A stretch of DNA of 64,000 nt from Streptomyces sp. NRRL S-646 (GTDB lineage: Bacteria; Actinomycetota; Actinomycetes; Streptomycetales; Streptomycetaceae). The notes under the pieces were generated by a model. That model was not told the origin of the DNA. It did not search any database and saw only the letters and a program-made list of their open reading frames with translations. Both the position numbers and the translations under genes were made by a program. Of the stretch, positions 35,859-44,353 are shown in pieces (the stretch's first letter is position 1; the number at the start of each line of letters is the position of its first letter). The stretch covers positions 372,001 to 436,000 of the forward strand of contig NZ_JODC01000001.1 in assembly GCF_000720765.1 (NCBI RefSeq), written 5' to 3'.

Positions 35859-35889
35859 CGGCCGGTCCGCGCAGGTCGCGGACCGGCCG
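35859..35889. terminator. Bidirectional terminator hairpin
   Basis: Perfect 13-bp arms CGGCCGGTCCGCG and CGCGGACCGGCCG with a 5-nt loop between the convergent ArsR fusion and SPW genes. Confidence 0.8.
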
Positions 35890-35915
35890 CAATGCCGACC
35901 TTTCCTGGTCCGTTC

Positions 35916-36359
35916 CTACGGCCTGGGGGCGCTCCTCGCCGCAGTACCGGCGCACATCAGCCCCAGGATCACGGCGAGCGCGCCGATGATGATGTTGTTG
36001 AGGGCGACACCGGTGTCCGGGCTGGTGCCTACGACCCACGGCGCGATGATCATCCAGATGCCCACCGCGCAGAACGCCCAGCTGAGGCCGTACATGCGCT
36101 CGGGGGCCCTGGTGAATCCGAGGGCCAGCAGGCCGATCGCGATGCCGACGACAAGGTTGTGCGTCACCAGCGGGGGCTGGCTCGTCGTGTAGTGGAGTAT
36201 CCACGGGGATACGGCGCAGTACAGACCGAGCAGGAACACCGGTCCGTCCAAGAGCGTCACATCGCGACCGCCAAGCATGCGGGCATAGCGATCCCGCATT
36301 TCGGAAACATCAGGGTGGGTGGTGATGTCCCCCCTGCTGGTGGGCGAGACGTTGGCCAT
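35916..36359 (-). CDS. SPW-repeat membrane protein
   Basis: 147 residues. After a charged N-terminus come four membrane helices; AVSPWILHYT and IIAPWVVGTSPDTGV show the SPW/APW repeat that names the family. AAGGAG lies 8 nt before the ATG. The function is not established. Confidence 0.8.
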   Translation of the reverse strand: MANVSPTSRGDITTHPDVSEMRDRYARMLGGRDVTLLDGPVFLLGLYCAVSPWILHYTTSQPPLVTHNLVVGIAIGLLALGFTRAPERMYGLSWAFCAVGIWMIIAPWVVGTSPDTGVALNNIIIGALAVILGLMCAGTAARSAPRP

Positions 36360-36568
36360 GACTCGTCTCCTTTGACTCGCAGGCCTGACCGCGTCTGGTG
36401 CGGTATGCGGGTAAGCGCCGCGTAGGTCCATTCTGCGCTTATTTCATCTTTATGTGTAGTGGTCGGCGGGTTGCCTGAGGCGGGAGGGTGCCTGTGGGGC
36501 ACGCTTCCGGCTCCCGCACATGTCTGCGCAGATCGCGGGCATGCGGACCGTAGAGGGGTTGTAACCGC

Positions 36569-36760
36569 ATGTCGCAACTGGAGGTGGCTGCCGCTATGGG
36601 CGCGAAGGTGTTGGAGCGGTTTCCTGCGGGAGCTCCGCGCGGATCGTGGCCGGCGGAGGAGTACGCGGCGAGGTGCCGCGCCGAGGGGCGGCCCGCGACG
36701 GTGATCATGGATCTCAAGTCGGACGCGTTTCTCGTGGTGGTGCCGGCCGACGAGGACTGA
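36569..36760 (+). CDS. Small hypothetical protein (63 aa)
   Basis: Acidic 63-residue protein (MSQLEVAAAMGAKVLERFPA start) ending in a hydrophobic strand VIMDLKSDAFLVVVPADED. GAGGGG lies 9 nt upstream. It may be a small Streptomyces protein of unknown role. A hairpin (36480-36517, GCGGGAG/CTCCCGC) lies in its upstream region. The strong GC3 bias and ribosome site favour a real gene. Confidence 0.55.
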   Translation: MSQLEVAAAMGAKVLERFPAGAPRGSWPAEEYAARCRAEGRPATVIMDLKSDAFLVVVPADED

Positions 36761-36772
36761 CCCGGCCCGCGG

Positions 36773-37711
36773 TCATGTCAGGGAGCCGCCCAACTCGCGC
36801 GCCCTGTGCACGAACACTTCGTAGAGGTCCTGGGCCGCCCGGGGCGCCGAAACGGCGCGGCGGCGCTGCAGCATCAGGAGAACCTCGGTGGAGTCGTCGG
36901 AGATCGGACGGTAGGTGATCGAGCCCCGTCGCTCCAGTGGGTCGCCGATGACACTGAAATCGGGCAGGAGGGTGGCGCCCAGTCCCTCGGCCACCATCAG
37001 CTTGCCCATTTCGGCGCCGTCGGTGGAGAAGGAGAAGTCGGGGGAGCGGCCCCGGAGCAGCCGGTGCGCGTAACGGTGCATGACATAGCCGGAGCGCATC
37101 GCGATCACCGGCTCCGGGCCATTCAGGACATCGTCGACCGTGACGGCGGACAACGCGGCGAGCGCACTGTCCGGGCGCAGACACAACACCGGGCGTCCGC
37201 GCAGCAGCTCGGTGCTCTCGAAGTCGGCGGGCAGATCGTCGCTGTCCAGGTGGTTCACCAGACCGAGGTCGAAACCGCCCTCCAGCAGAGCCCGGTGGAT
37301 CTCGGACTGCTGCGCGCCCACCACCTCCACCTGCGTCATCGGATGGGCCGTGCGGAACGCCTGCACGGCCGGGATGAGCAGCGGGACCGTGGCGGCGTTC
37401 ACCGTGCCCACCCTGACCATACGGCTGATCCGGTGCTGCTCTCCGGCAGCGCTGCGCAGCCGGTCCACCGCGTCCAGCACATCGATGATGTGCGGCAGCA
37501 GTTCCCGGCCCTCCGCGCTCATCGTTGCCCCGGACCGCTTGCGCTCCAGCAGGTCGACTCCCAGTTCGCGTTCCAGGTTGCGCACCGTCTCGCTCAACGC
37601 GGGCTGGGAAAGGCGCAGTTCCTCCGCGGCCCGGCGCAGTGAACCGAGCCGGGTCACGGCCGCGATGTATTCCAGTTGTTCCGTCCGCACGCCCAGCACA
37701 ATGCAGCCCAT
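36773..37711 (-). CDS. LysR-family regulator, probable control of the sulfur operon
   Basis: 312 residues. N-terminal HTH RTEQLEYIAAVTRLGSLRRA and LSQPALSETVRNLERELGV, then a periplasmic-binding-like effector domain. Several start codons (ATG 37711, GTG at codons 5 and 8) are possible; LysR proteins usually begin close to RTEQLEY. Divergent from the leader peptide and sfnG, so it likely activates organosulfur genes as CysB/Cbl-type regulators do; the effector is not known. TTCACG/CGTGAA half-sites (37712-37753) lie in the shared region. Confidence 0.82.
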   Translation of the reverse strand: MGCIVLGVRTEQLEYIAAVTRLGSLRRAAEELRLSQPALSETVRNLERELGVDLLERKRSGATMSAEGRELLPHIIDVLDAVDRLRSAAGEQHRISRMVRVGTVNAATVPLLIPAVQAFRTAHPMTQVEVVGAQQSEIHRALLEGGFDLGLVNHLDSDDLPADFESTELLRGRPVLCLRPDSALAALSAVTVDDVLNGPEPVIAMRSGYVMHRYAHRLLRGRSPDFSFSTDGAEMGKLMVAEGLGATLLPDFSVIGDPLERRGSITYRPISDDSTEVLLMLQRRRAVSAPRAAQDLYEVFVHRARELGGSLT

Positions 37712-37791
37712 TTCACGGTGCGTTCAAGGGTTTCCCTGTCACACGTTCGTGAAATTCAATGGTCCGGGATGCGAGACCGGTCGGGTTTTCC

Positions 37792-37821
37792 TTGACGGCC
37801 CGCGGCGCCGACTGTCACGAT
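37792..37821 (+). promoter_or_regulatory. Candidate promoter of the sulfur operon leader
   Basis: TTGACG, an 18-bp spacer and CACGAT end 7 nt before the leader-peptide ATG, which would give a leaderless transcript. No Shine-Dalgarno sequence precedes that ATG, which agrees. Confidence 0.4.
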
Positions 37822-37828
37822 CTACAGC

Positions 37829-37912
37829 ATGAAGATGCGACTGGACCTCACGCGGCGACGCCATGTCGACCTCGCGCGCGTCTCCAGCGCCTCCTGTTGC
37901 GCCGCGGCCTGA
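37829..37912 (+). CDS. Cysteine-sensing leader peptide (27 aa)
   Basis: A short frame begins MKMRLDLTRRRHVDLARV and ends SSASCCAAA before TGA. The RRHVDLARVSS motif followed by a Cys-Cys pair is the recurring actinobacterial putative leader peptide found before sulfur-assimilation genes, where ribosome stalling at Cys codons is thought to adjust expression. It lies 111 nt before sfnG in the same direction. The short length and conserved motif make it convincing although it is too short for routine gene calling. Confidence 0.8.
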   Translation: MKMRLDLTRRRHVDLARVSSASCCAAA

Positions 37913-37956
37913 TCAACCTCTCCCCGGATCCGCCGCCCCTTTTCCCTTTCTCCGCC

Positions 37957-37996
37957 TGAATTCGCCGTGCCCCGCACTCTTGAATTCGGCGTGCCC
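37957..37996 (+). repeat. 24-bp-period direct repeat between leader peptide and sfnG
   Basis: TGAATTCGCCGTGCCC (37957-37972) recurs as TGAATTCGGCGTGCCC (37981-37996), one mismatch in 16. It could take part in alternative RNA pairing downstream of the leader. Confidence 0.45.
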
Positions 37997-38023
37997 GGAA
38001 ACATTCCGCAACAGGAGTCACGC

Positions 38024-39145
38024 ATGCCTGCCGCGCCCGTGAAATTCGCCTACTGGGTCCCCAACGTCAGCGGGGGACTCGTCACCAGCAAGATCGAGCA
38101 GCGCACCGACTGGGGATACGAGTACAACCGCGAACTCGCCGTCCTCGCCGAGAACAACGGCTTCGACTACGCGCTCAGCCAGGTCCGCTACATGGCCAGC
38201 TACGGCGCCGAGTACCAGCACGAGTCGACCAGCTTCACCCTCGCCCTGCTCCTCGCCACCCAGCGACTGAAGGTCATCGCGGCCGTCCATCCGGGCCTGT
38301 GGCACCCCGGCGTCCTCGCCAAGCTCGGCGCCACCGCCGACCATCTCTCGAACGGCCGCTTCGCCGTCAACGTCGTATCGGGCTGGTTCAAGGGCGAGTT
38401 CACCGCCCTCGGTGAGCCGTGGCTGGAGCACGACGAGCGCTACCGCCGCTCCGAGGAGTTCATCCGCGCCCTGCGCCAGATCTGGACCGAGGACCACACC
38501 GAACTCTCCGGCGACTTCTACCGGTTGCGTGACTTCTCCCTCAAGCCCAAGCCTCTCAACACCGCCGAGCGGCCGCACCCGGAGATCTTCCAGGGCGGCA
38601 ACTCCACCGCGGCCCGCGCAATGGCGGGCCGGGTCTCCGACTGGTACTTCTCCAACGGCAAGGACTTCGACGGGGTCACCGAGCAGATCCACGACGTACG
38701 GAAGTCGGCTGCCGAAGCCGGCCGCAGGGCACCGAAGTTCGGCCTCAACGGCTTCCTCATCGCCCGTGACACGGAGGCCGAGGCACGTGACACGCTGCGC
38801 GAGATCGTCGCCAAGGCGGACACCGAGGCCGTCGAGGGCTTCGGCGCCGCGGTGCAGCAGGCGGGACAGTCCACCGCCGACAAGAAGGGCATGTGGCAGG
38901 ACTCCTCCTTCGAGGACCTGGTCCAGTACAACGACGGCTTCCGTACGGGGCTCATCGGCACCCCGGAGCAGATCGCGGAGCGCATCGTCGCCTACCGGAA
39001 ACTCGGCGTGGACCTGCTGCTCCTCGGCTTCCTGCACTACCACGAGGAGGTCGAGTACTTCGGCAGGCGGGTGCTGCCGCTCGTGCGTGAACTGGAGGCC
39101 CAACTTCCGGACGCGGAGCCCGAGTCCGTCCCCGTTCACGTCTGA
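38024..39145 (+). CDS. sfnG: FMNH2-dependent dimethylsulfone monooxygenase
   Basis: Luciferase-like monooxygenase of 373 residues that would convert dimethyl sulfone to methanesulfinate. The N-terminus FAYWVPNVSGGLVTSKIEQR is characteristic of SfnG. Further family motifs are HPGLWHPGVLAKLGATADHL and RFAVNVVSGWFKGEF. AGGAG is 6 nt upstream. It needs reduced flavin, which ssuE two genes on can supply. Confidence 0.88.
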   Translation: MPAAPVKFAYWVPNVSGGLVTSKIEQRTDWGYEYNRELAVLAENNGFDYALSQVRYMASYGAEYQHESTSFTLALLLATQRLKVIAAVHPGLWHPGVLAKLGATADHLSNGRFAVNVVSGWFKGEFTALGEPWLEHDERYRRSEEFIRALRQIWTEDHTELSGDFYRLRDFSLKPKPLNTAERPHPEIFQGGNSTAARAMAGRVSDWYFSNGKDFDGVTEQIHDVRKSAAEAGRRAPKFGLNGFLIARDTEAEARDTLREIVAKADTEAVEGFGAAVQQAGQSTADKKGMWQDSSFEDLVQYNDGFRTGLIGTPEQIAERIVAYRKLGVDLLLLGFLHYHEEVEYFGRRVLPLVRELEAQLPDAEPESVPVHV

Positions 39146-39173
39146 GCGCCCCACCGCGAAAGAGGTCATCAGC

Positions 39174-39474
39174 ATGAGCACCGCCACGCCCACCGACCGG
39201 ACCACCCTCCCCGCCCCGCGGACCGCCCGGGACTGGATCTCCCGCGCCGCCGAGGTCGCCGCCGTCCTCGCCACCGACACCGCAGAGCGCGACCGCGCCG
39301 GAGCCACCCCGTACGCCGAGGTCCAGCTCCTGAAGGGCGCCGGCCTCGTCACCCTGCCCGGCCCCACCGAGCGCGGCGGCGCGGGCCAGGACTGGCCCAC
39401 CGCCTACCGCGCGGCGCGAGGTGGGCCGCTGGGTCCTCAAGGGTGAACTGCCCGAACCCATCTGGTACTCCTGA
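39174..39474 (+). pseudogene. Acyl-CoA dehydrogenase-like remnant (internal deletion)
   Basis: The frame starts MSTATPTDRTTLPAPRTARD and has an acyl-CoA-dehydrogenase N-terminus (LLKGAGLVTLPGPTERGGAG). It reaches DWPTAYR, then, in the next frame, REVGRWVLKGELPEPIWYS, which looks like the true C-terminus of the same family. About 300 residues are missing and the junction shifts frame. A flavin-dependent desulfurising or SfnB-like enzyme was probably lost here. Confidence 0.75.
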
Positions 39475-39530
39475 CCGCTTCCCAGGCGGCGTCCGCCGCG
39501 CGCGGGCGCCCCGCCTCCTCGCAAGAGGAC

Positions 39531-39570
39531 GCATCCCAGCGCATCCCAGCGCATCCTCGTGCATCCCCGA
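39531..39570 (+). repeat. Four-copy 10-bp tandem repeat before ssuE
   Basis: GCATCCCAGC, GCATCCCAGC, GCATCCTCGT and GCATCCCCGA follow in tandem and end 10 nt before the ssuE ATG, next to the remnant gene. Confidence 0.65.
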
Positions 39571-39580
39571 AAGAGGACCC

Positions 39581-40135
39581 ATGGCCACCGTCCTGTCCGT
39601 CTCCGGCAGCCCCTCCGCCTCCTCCCGCACCAACCGTCTGCTGCGTCATCTGGACCAGCGGCTGATCGCACAAGGGCACGAAGTGCTCCCGCTCGACGTC
39701 CGCACCATCCCTGCCGAGGCCCTGCTCGGCGCCGACTTCAAGCACCCCGCCATCGTCGAGGCCACCGAACTGTTCGCGCAGGCCGATGGCGTCGTCGTCG
39801 GCACCCCCGTCTACAAGGCGTCGTACTCCGGCGTCCTCAAGGCGCTCCTCGACCTGCTCCCGCAGTACGCCCTGACCGGCAAGACCGTGCTGCCGCTGGC
39901 CACCGGCGGCTCCACCGCCCACGTCCTGGCCATCGACTACGCCCTGCGCCCGGTCCTGTCCTCCATGGGCGCCGGCCACATCGTGCAGGGCTGGTTCACC
40001 CTCGACAAGGACATCACCGTGCACGAGGACGGCTCGCTCACCGTCGCGCCGGCCGCCACCGAGGCCCTCTCCCAGGTCGTCGACCAGTTCTCCACGGCCC
40101 TGGGCCGCACTCGGCTCCTGGCCGCGGCGAGCTGA
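39581..40135 (+). CDS. ssuE: NADPH-dependent FMN reductase
   Basis: 184-residue flavodoxin-fold enzyme providing FMNH2 to the sulfonate and sulfone monooxygenases. VLSVSGSPSASSRTNRLL is the FMN phosphate loop, VVVGTPVYKASYSGVLKALLD the isoalloxazine-side motif and PLATGGSTAHVLAIDYALRP completes the SsuE pattern. Stop is 5 nt before the next GTG start, so translation is probably coupled. Confidence 0.92.
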   Translation: MATVLSVSGSPSASSRTNRLLRHLDQRLIAQGHEVLPLDVRTIPAEALLGADFKHPAIVEATELFAQADGVVVGTPVYKASYSGVLKALLDLLPQYALTGKTVLPLATGGSTAHVLAIDYALRPVLSSMGAGHIVQGWFTLDKDITVHEDGSLTVAPAATEALSQVVDQFSTALGRTRLLAAAS

Positions 40136-40140
40136 GCGCC

Positions 40141-41325
40141 GTGTCCGCCCATGTCATCGCCGACGACGCGGAGGCCCTCGACGTCGCGGCCGCCCTGGCC
40201 GAGGAGTTCCGCGTCGGCGCCTCCGCCCGGGACGCCGAACGGAGGCTCCCGCGCGAGGAGTTGGACAAGCTGTCCGCCTCCGGACTGCTCGCCGTCACCG
40301 TCCCCGCCGAGCACGGCGGCGCGGACGTCACCACGCTCACCCTCGCCGAGATCTTCCGGCTGCTCGCCTCGGCCGACGGCAGCCTCGCCCAGATCCCGCA
40401 GAGCCACTTCGCCTACGTCAATGTGATCCACCGTCAGGGCACCGAGGAGCAGCGGAAGTTCTTCTACGCCGAGCTGCTCGCAGGCCGCCGCTTCGGCAAC
40501 GCCCAGTCCGAGGCGGGCACCAAGCACGTCCAGGACATACGCACCCGCCTGGCACCGCAGCCGGACGGCTCCTACGTCCTCACCGGCGTCAAGCACTACT
40601 CCACCGGGGCCCTCTTCGCCGACTGGATCCCGGTGCTGGCCCGCGCCGAGGACGACAACCTGCACGTCGCCTTTGTGCCCCGGGAGGCCCCCGGCCTGAC
40701 GGTGATCGACGACTGGGACGGCATGGGGCAGCGAACGACCGCCAGTGGAACCGTGCGCCTGGAGGATGTCGAGGTGCCCGCCGACCGCGTACTCCCGCAC
40801 CACCTCACCTTCCAGGGGCCGCAACTGCACGGCGCCGTGGCCCAGTTGCTGCACGCGGCCATCGACGCGGGGATCGCCGGGGGAGCCCTCGCTGAAGCCG
40901 CCGAGTTCGTGCGCAGCAAGAGCCGCCCCTGGTTCGAGAGCGGTGTCGAAACCGCCGCCGAGGACCCGCTGCTCATCCAGCGGTTCGGCGAACTCGCCCT
41001 CCAGGTACGGGCGTCCGAGGCCCTCCTCCGCGAGGCCGCCCGCGCGGTCGAAGCGGCGCGCACCGAACTCACCGACGACACTGCGGCCGAGGCATCCATC
41101 GCGGTCGCCGCGGCAAAGGTGCAGGCCGCGCAGACGGCGGTCGAGGTGGCGAGCGCCCTGTTCGAGGTGTCCGGCACCCGTGCAGCCCTCAACTCCCTGA
41201 ACCTGCACCGGCATTGGCGCGACGCTCGCACCCACACCCTGCACGACCCGGCCCGCTGGAAGATCCAGCACATCGGCCGGTACGTGCTGAACGGCACCCG
41301 GCCGCCCCGCCACGGCCTCCTCTAG
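40141..41325 (+). CDS. SfnB-type acyl-CoA dehydrogenase-family flavoprotein (sulfur acquisition)
   Basis: 394 residues, GTG start. Acyl-CoA dehydrogenase fold: LSASGLLAVTVPAEHGGADV, SQIPQSH-like active-site entry (LAQIPQSHFAYVNVI), NAQSEAGTKHVQDIRTRL and YVLTGVKHYSTGALFADW. The length and context match SfnB, reduced-flavin monooxygenases that attack organosulfur substrates. Sits between ssuE and ssuD in one operon. Confidence 0.85.
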   Translation: MSAHVIADDAEALDVAAALAEEFRVGASARDAERRLPREELDKLSASGLLAVTVPAEHGGADVTTLTLAEIFRLLASADGSLAQIPQSHFAYVNVIHRQGTEEQRKFFYAELLAGRRFGNAQSEAGTKHVQDIRTRLAPQPDGSYVLTGVKHYSTGALFADWIPVLARAEDDNLHVAFVPREAPGLTVIDDWDGMGQRTTASGTVRLEDVEVPADRVLPHHLTFQGPQLHGAVAQLLHAAIDAGIAGGALAEAAEFVRSKSRPWFESGVETAAEDPLLIQRFGELALQVRASEALLREAARAVEAARTELTDDTAAEASIAVAAAKVQAAQTAVEVASALFEVSGTRAALNSLNLHRHWRDARTHTLHDPARWKIQHIGRYVLNGTRPPRHGLL

Positions 41326-41350
41326 CGACACCACTGATCGGAGACCCCAC

Positions 41351-42496
41351 GTGTCCCTCACCTTCCACTGGTTCCTGCCCACCAACGGCGACAGCCGGCA
41401 CGTCGTGGGCGGCGGCCACGGCACCCCCGCCACCGCCTCCGGCCGGGACCGGCCGCCGACGGTGGCCTACCTGAGCCAGATCGCCCGTGCCGCCGAGGAC
41501 CTGGGCTTCGTGGGCGCCCTCACCCCGACCGGCGCCTGGTGCGAGGACGCGTGGCTGACCACCGCCATGGTCAGCCAGCACACCGAACGCCTGAAGTTCC
41601 TGGTCGCCTTCCGCCCCGGCTTCGTCTCCCCGACGCTGGCCGCGCAGATGGCGTCCACCTTCCAGCGGCAGAGCGGCGGCCGGCTGCTCCTCAATGTCGT
41701 CACGGGCGGCGAGAGCCACGAGCAGCGGGCCTACGGCGACTTCCTGGACAAGGACGCCCGCTACCGCCGTACCGGCGAATTCCTGGAAATCGTACGGGGG
41801 TTGTGGGAGGGCAAGAGCGTCGACCTGCACGGCGAGCACCTCCAGGTCGCGGACGCGAAGCTCGCCCGCGTGCCCGACCCGGTTCCCGAGGTGTACTTCG
41901 GCGGGTCCTCGCCCGTCGCCGGAGAGGTCGCCGCCAAGTACGTCGACACCTACCTCACCTGGGGCGAGCCGCCCGCCCGGGTCGCCGAGAAGATCGCCTG
42001 GATCCGGGGGCTCGCCGCCAGGCAGGGCCGCACCCTGCGCTTCGGAATCCGGCTGCACGTCATCACCCGCGACACCTCCGAGCAGGCGTGGGCGGAGGCG
42101 AACCGGCTCCTCGACGGGTTCGACCCGCAGACCGTGCAGTCCGTCCAGGCGGGCCTCGCCCGCAGCGAGTCCGAGGGACAGCAGCGGATGCTGGCCCTGC
42201 ACGGCGGCGGCAACCGCGACGGCCTGGAGATCCACCCCAACCTGTGGGCCGGCATCGGCCTGGTCCGAGGCGGCGCGGGCACCGCCCTGGTCGGCAGCCA
42301 CGACGAGGTCGCCGAACGGATCAAGGAGTACCACGCCCTCGGCATCGACGAGTTCGTGCTCTCCGGCTACCCCCACCTGGAGGAGGCCTACTGGTTCGGC
42401 GAGGGAGTGCTGCCGCGTCTGGCTGCGCAGGGGCTGTGGCGGCATCCGTTCGCCAACGAGGCGGCGCCGTCGGCGCAGGTGCCGTTCGCGAGCTAG
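41351..42496 (+). CDS. ssuD: FMNH2-dependent alkanesulfonate monooxygenase
   Basis: Bacterial-luciferase-like enzyme of 381 residues that releases sulfite from alkanesulfonates. Landmarks: FHWFLPTNGDSRHVVGGGHG, GALTPTGAWCEDAWLTTA (with the active-site Cys), FRPGFVSPTLAAQMAST, LNVVTGGESHEQRAYGD and VLSGYPHLEEAYWFGEGVLP. Last gene of the operon; its stop shares CTAG with the convergent gene. Confidence 0.93.
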   Translation: MSLTFHWFLPTNGDSRHVVGGGHGTPATASGRDRPPTVAYLSQIARAAEDLGFVGALTPTGAWCEDAWLTTAMVSQHTERLKFLVAFRPGFVSPTLAAQMASTFQRQSGGRLLLNVVTGGESHEQRAYGDFLDKDARYRRTGEFLEIVRGLWEGKSVDLHGEHLQVADAKLARVPDPVPEVYFGGSSPVAGEVAAKYVDTYLTWGEPPARVAEKIAWIRGLAARQGRTLRFGIRLHVITRDTSEQAWAEANRLLDGFDPQTVQSVQAGLARSESEGQQRMLALHGGGNRDGLEIHPNLWAGIGLVRGGAGTALVGSHDEVAERIKEYHALGIDEFVLSGYPHLEEAYWFGEGVLPRLAAQGLWRHPFANEAAPSAQVPFAS

Positions 42497-42843
42497 CCCC
42501 TGGCGCCCACGCGGCCGCCGAAGAAGACCTGCACTTCCCGGATGAGTCCGTCCCGGACGGTGATCGCCTCGACATTGCGGTGCCGGTCGCCGGTCGTGAG
42601 CTCGTACTCGTAATGGACGAGTACGAGCTCCTCGCCGGCGGGGACGACATGCGGCAGCCGATGCTCCACGAACCGGTCCGCGGTCGGGAAGCACCGCTCG
42701 AGGAAGGCCGCCTTGTCGATGTGGTCGTCCTGCGGACTGGTGAAGGAGAAGTCCTCGGCGTAGAGCGCGAGGGCCGCCTCGCGGTCCTGCGACCAGTAGT
42801 ACCGGAACGCCGCTTCGACGACATCGGCCGGACTCCTCATCAT
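42493..42843 (-). CDS. SnoaL-like (NTF2 fold) protein
   Basis: 116-residue cone-shaped NTF2 domain: VEAAFRYYWSQDREAALALYA, then EHRLPHVVPAGEELVLVHYEY. The start overlaps the stop of the dehydrogenase gene as ATGA, so translation is coupled. Its stop shares the 4-bp CTAG with ssuD. Possibly a small isomerase or hydrolase acting with the dehydrogenase. Confidence 0.75.
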   Translation of the reverse strand: MMRSPADVVEAAFRYYWSQDREAALALYAEDFSFTSPQDDHIDKAAFLERCFPTADRFVEHRLPHVVPAGEELVLVHYEYELTTGDRHRNVEAITVRDGLIREVQVFFGGRVGARG

Positions 42844-43898
42844 GAGGCTTCCTGGATCTCCGTGAGTGCGTCGAGGTGCGCCCGCCGCACCACCGACGTC
42901 TGCCCCTGCACCAGCAGGAACATCCCCTCGCGGGCCAGCCGCTGGGCAGGATGCCGTACGTCCATGGTCCGGCCGCCCCCGGCCACGACCGCCGCGGTCG
43001 TGGCCGCACGCATGAGGTCGTAGGACTGCGTCTTGAGCGCCAGCCGTTCCGCGACGCGCTCGTGCGGGACCGGGTGATCGGCCAGTTCGTACGCCCGCTG
43101 CCGCACCTCGTCGAGGCGGCCGCGCAGCCCCTGGGCGGTCTCCGTCTCGCCGGCGTCCTCCAGCACGCGCAGCGCGGCGTACGCCACCCCGAACACGGCC
43201 GGAGACGGGTTCGTGCTCCGGGGCAGGTCGACGAGGGCGAACTTCTCCCGCGGGGTGCGCAGGACCATGCTCTCCCCGGGCAGCCACAGGCCGTCCAGCT
43301 CCAGCGAGACCGTACGGGCGGCGGTGAGCGCCGCCAGCTGCATCGGTGCCGAGGCACGCAGCCCCGGCTGCTCGCGGGCGTCGGCGAACGCGAACACGGT
43401 CTCGTCAGAATCGGTCACGCCCGCGAGCAGCATCACGTCGTTCAGGCCCCAGCCGGTGTACCAGGGGACGGTGCCGTCGAACCGCCAGCCGTCCCGCTCC
43501 GCCGCGGCCCGCACGGGGACGTGGGGGAAAGCACGGACGTGGGCGTAGGCGATCCCGGCCAGCAGCTCACCGGAGGCGAGCGGACCCAACAGCCGCTCCC
43601 GCACGGGGAGTTCGGACCTCGCCAGCAGGCGCACCGGCGTGTGGTGCTGGGTCTGCACGAACCACGTCGAGCAGCACGCCCCCGCCAGGATCTCCTGCAC
43701 CTCCCGCGCCACCCGGTCGGGTGCGCCCGCCCCGCCGTACTCCCGGGGCGCGCTCACACCCAGCAGCCCCGACCGCCGTACCGCCTCGATGTGGCTCGCG
43801 GGCACCCCCTCCTGGTCGACACGCGCCGCGTTCGGGGCGAGGAGGTCATCGGCGAGGGCGCGGGCGGTGGAGACGAGGGGGTGCGGTGCGGCGGTCAT
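42840..43898 (-). CDS. Acyl-CoA dehydrogenase-family protein
   Basis: 352 residues, slightly shorter than classical members. [19 protein letters not shown] and [16 protein letters not shown] are family motifs; the [21 protein letters not shown] strand is the flavin-side region. Absence of an obvious catalytic base makes it closer to flavin monooxygenases of the family. Operon with the SnoaL gene, antisense to the ssu/sfn operon but adjacent, so a related organosulfur or aromatic role is possible. Confidence 0.78.
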   Translation of the reverse strand: MTAAPHPLVSTARALADDLLAPNAARVDQEGVPASHIEAVRRSGLLGVSAPREYGGAGAPDRVAREVQEILAGACCSTWFVQTQHHTPVRLLARSELPVRERLLGPLASGELLAGIAYAHVRAFPHVPVRAAAERDGWRFDGTVPWYTGWGLNDVMLLAGVTDSDETVFAFADAREQPGLRASAPMQLAALTAARTVSLELDGLWLPGESMVLRTPREKFALVDLPRSTNPSPAVFGVAYAALRVLEDAGETETAQGLRGRLDEVRQRAYELADHPVPHERVAERLALKTQSYDLMRAATTAAVVAGGGRTMDVRHPAQRLAREGMFLLVQGQTSVVRRAHLDALTEIQEAS

Positions 43899-43996
43899 GC
43901 AGAAGATTCTCCCGATGTCGTCGTGCGCGGTGTCGATCCGGGGGTGTGCCGTTCGTGTAGGAGGTGAGAGAACGACACGATGCCAAGGAGGACCTC

Positions 43997-44353
43997 ATGC
44001 AGTACTACCTGCTCAGCGTGATCACGCCGACCGACGGAACGCCGCCCGGGCCCGAGGCCATGGCTCAGATCGTCCGCAACCTCGACACCTTCCACGCGGA
44101 ACTGCGCGAGGCCGGCGCCTGGGTCTTCGCCGGCGGACTGCACGGCCCCGAGACGGCCACCGTGCTGCGGCCCCGCGACGGCGACGTCCTGATCACCGAC
44201 GGGCCGTACGCCGAGGGCAAGGAGTACCTGGGAGGCATCTGCCTGATCAAGGCCCCCGACCTGGACGCGGCCCTGGAATGGGGCAGGAAGGCCACCCGGG
44301 CGACCACCCTGCCCATCGAGGTGCGCCCGTTCATGCACCAGGCCGAGGAGTGA
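43997..44353 (+). CDS. YCII/DGPF-domain protein
   Basis: 118 residues with the family motif [24 protein letters not shown] being the DGPF-type signature. AAGGAGG precedes the ATG. Its stop overlaps the next start as TGATG. DGPF proteins sit beside ECF42 sigma factors in actinobacteria and likely act in the same signalling step. Confidence 0.87.
   Translation: MQYYLLSVITPTDGTPPGPEAMAQIVRNLDTFHAELREAGAWVFAGGLHGPETATVLRPRDGDVLITDGPYAEGKEYLGGICLIKAPDLDAALEWGRKATRATTLPIEVRPFMHQAEE

Noticed and set aside
36432..36568. Sigma-B type promoter for the SPW or small-protein gene
   Set aside because: No convincing GNNT-N14-16-GGGTAY match at a sensible distance.
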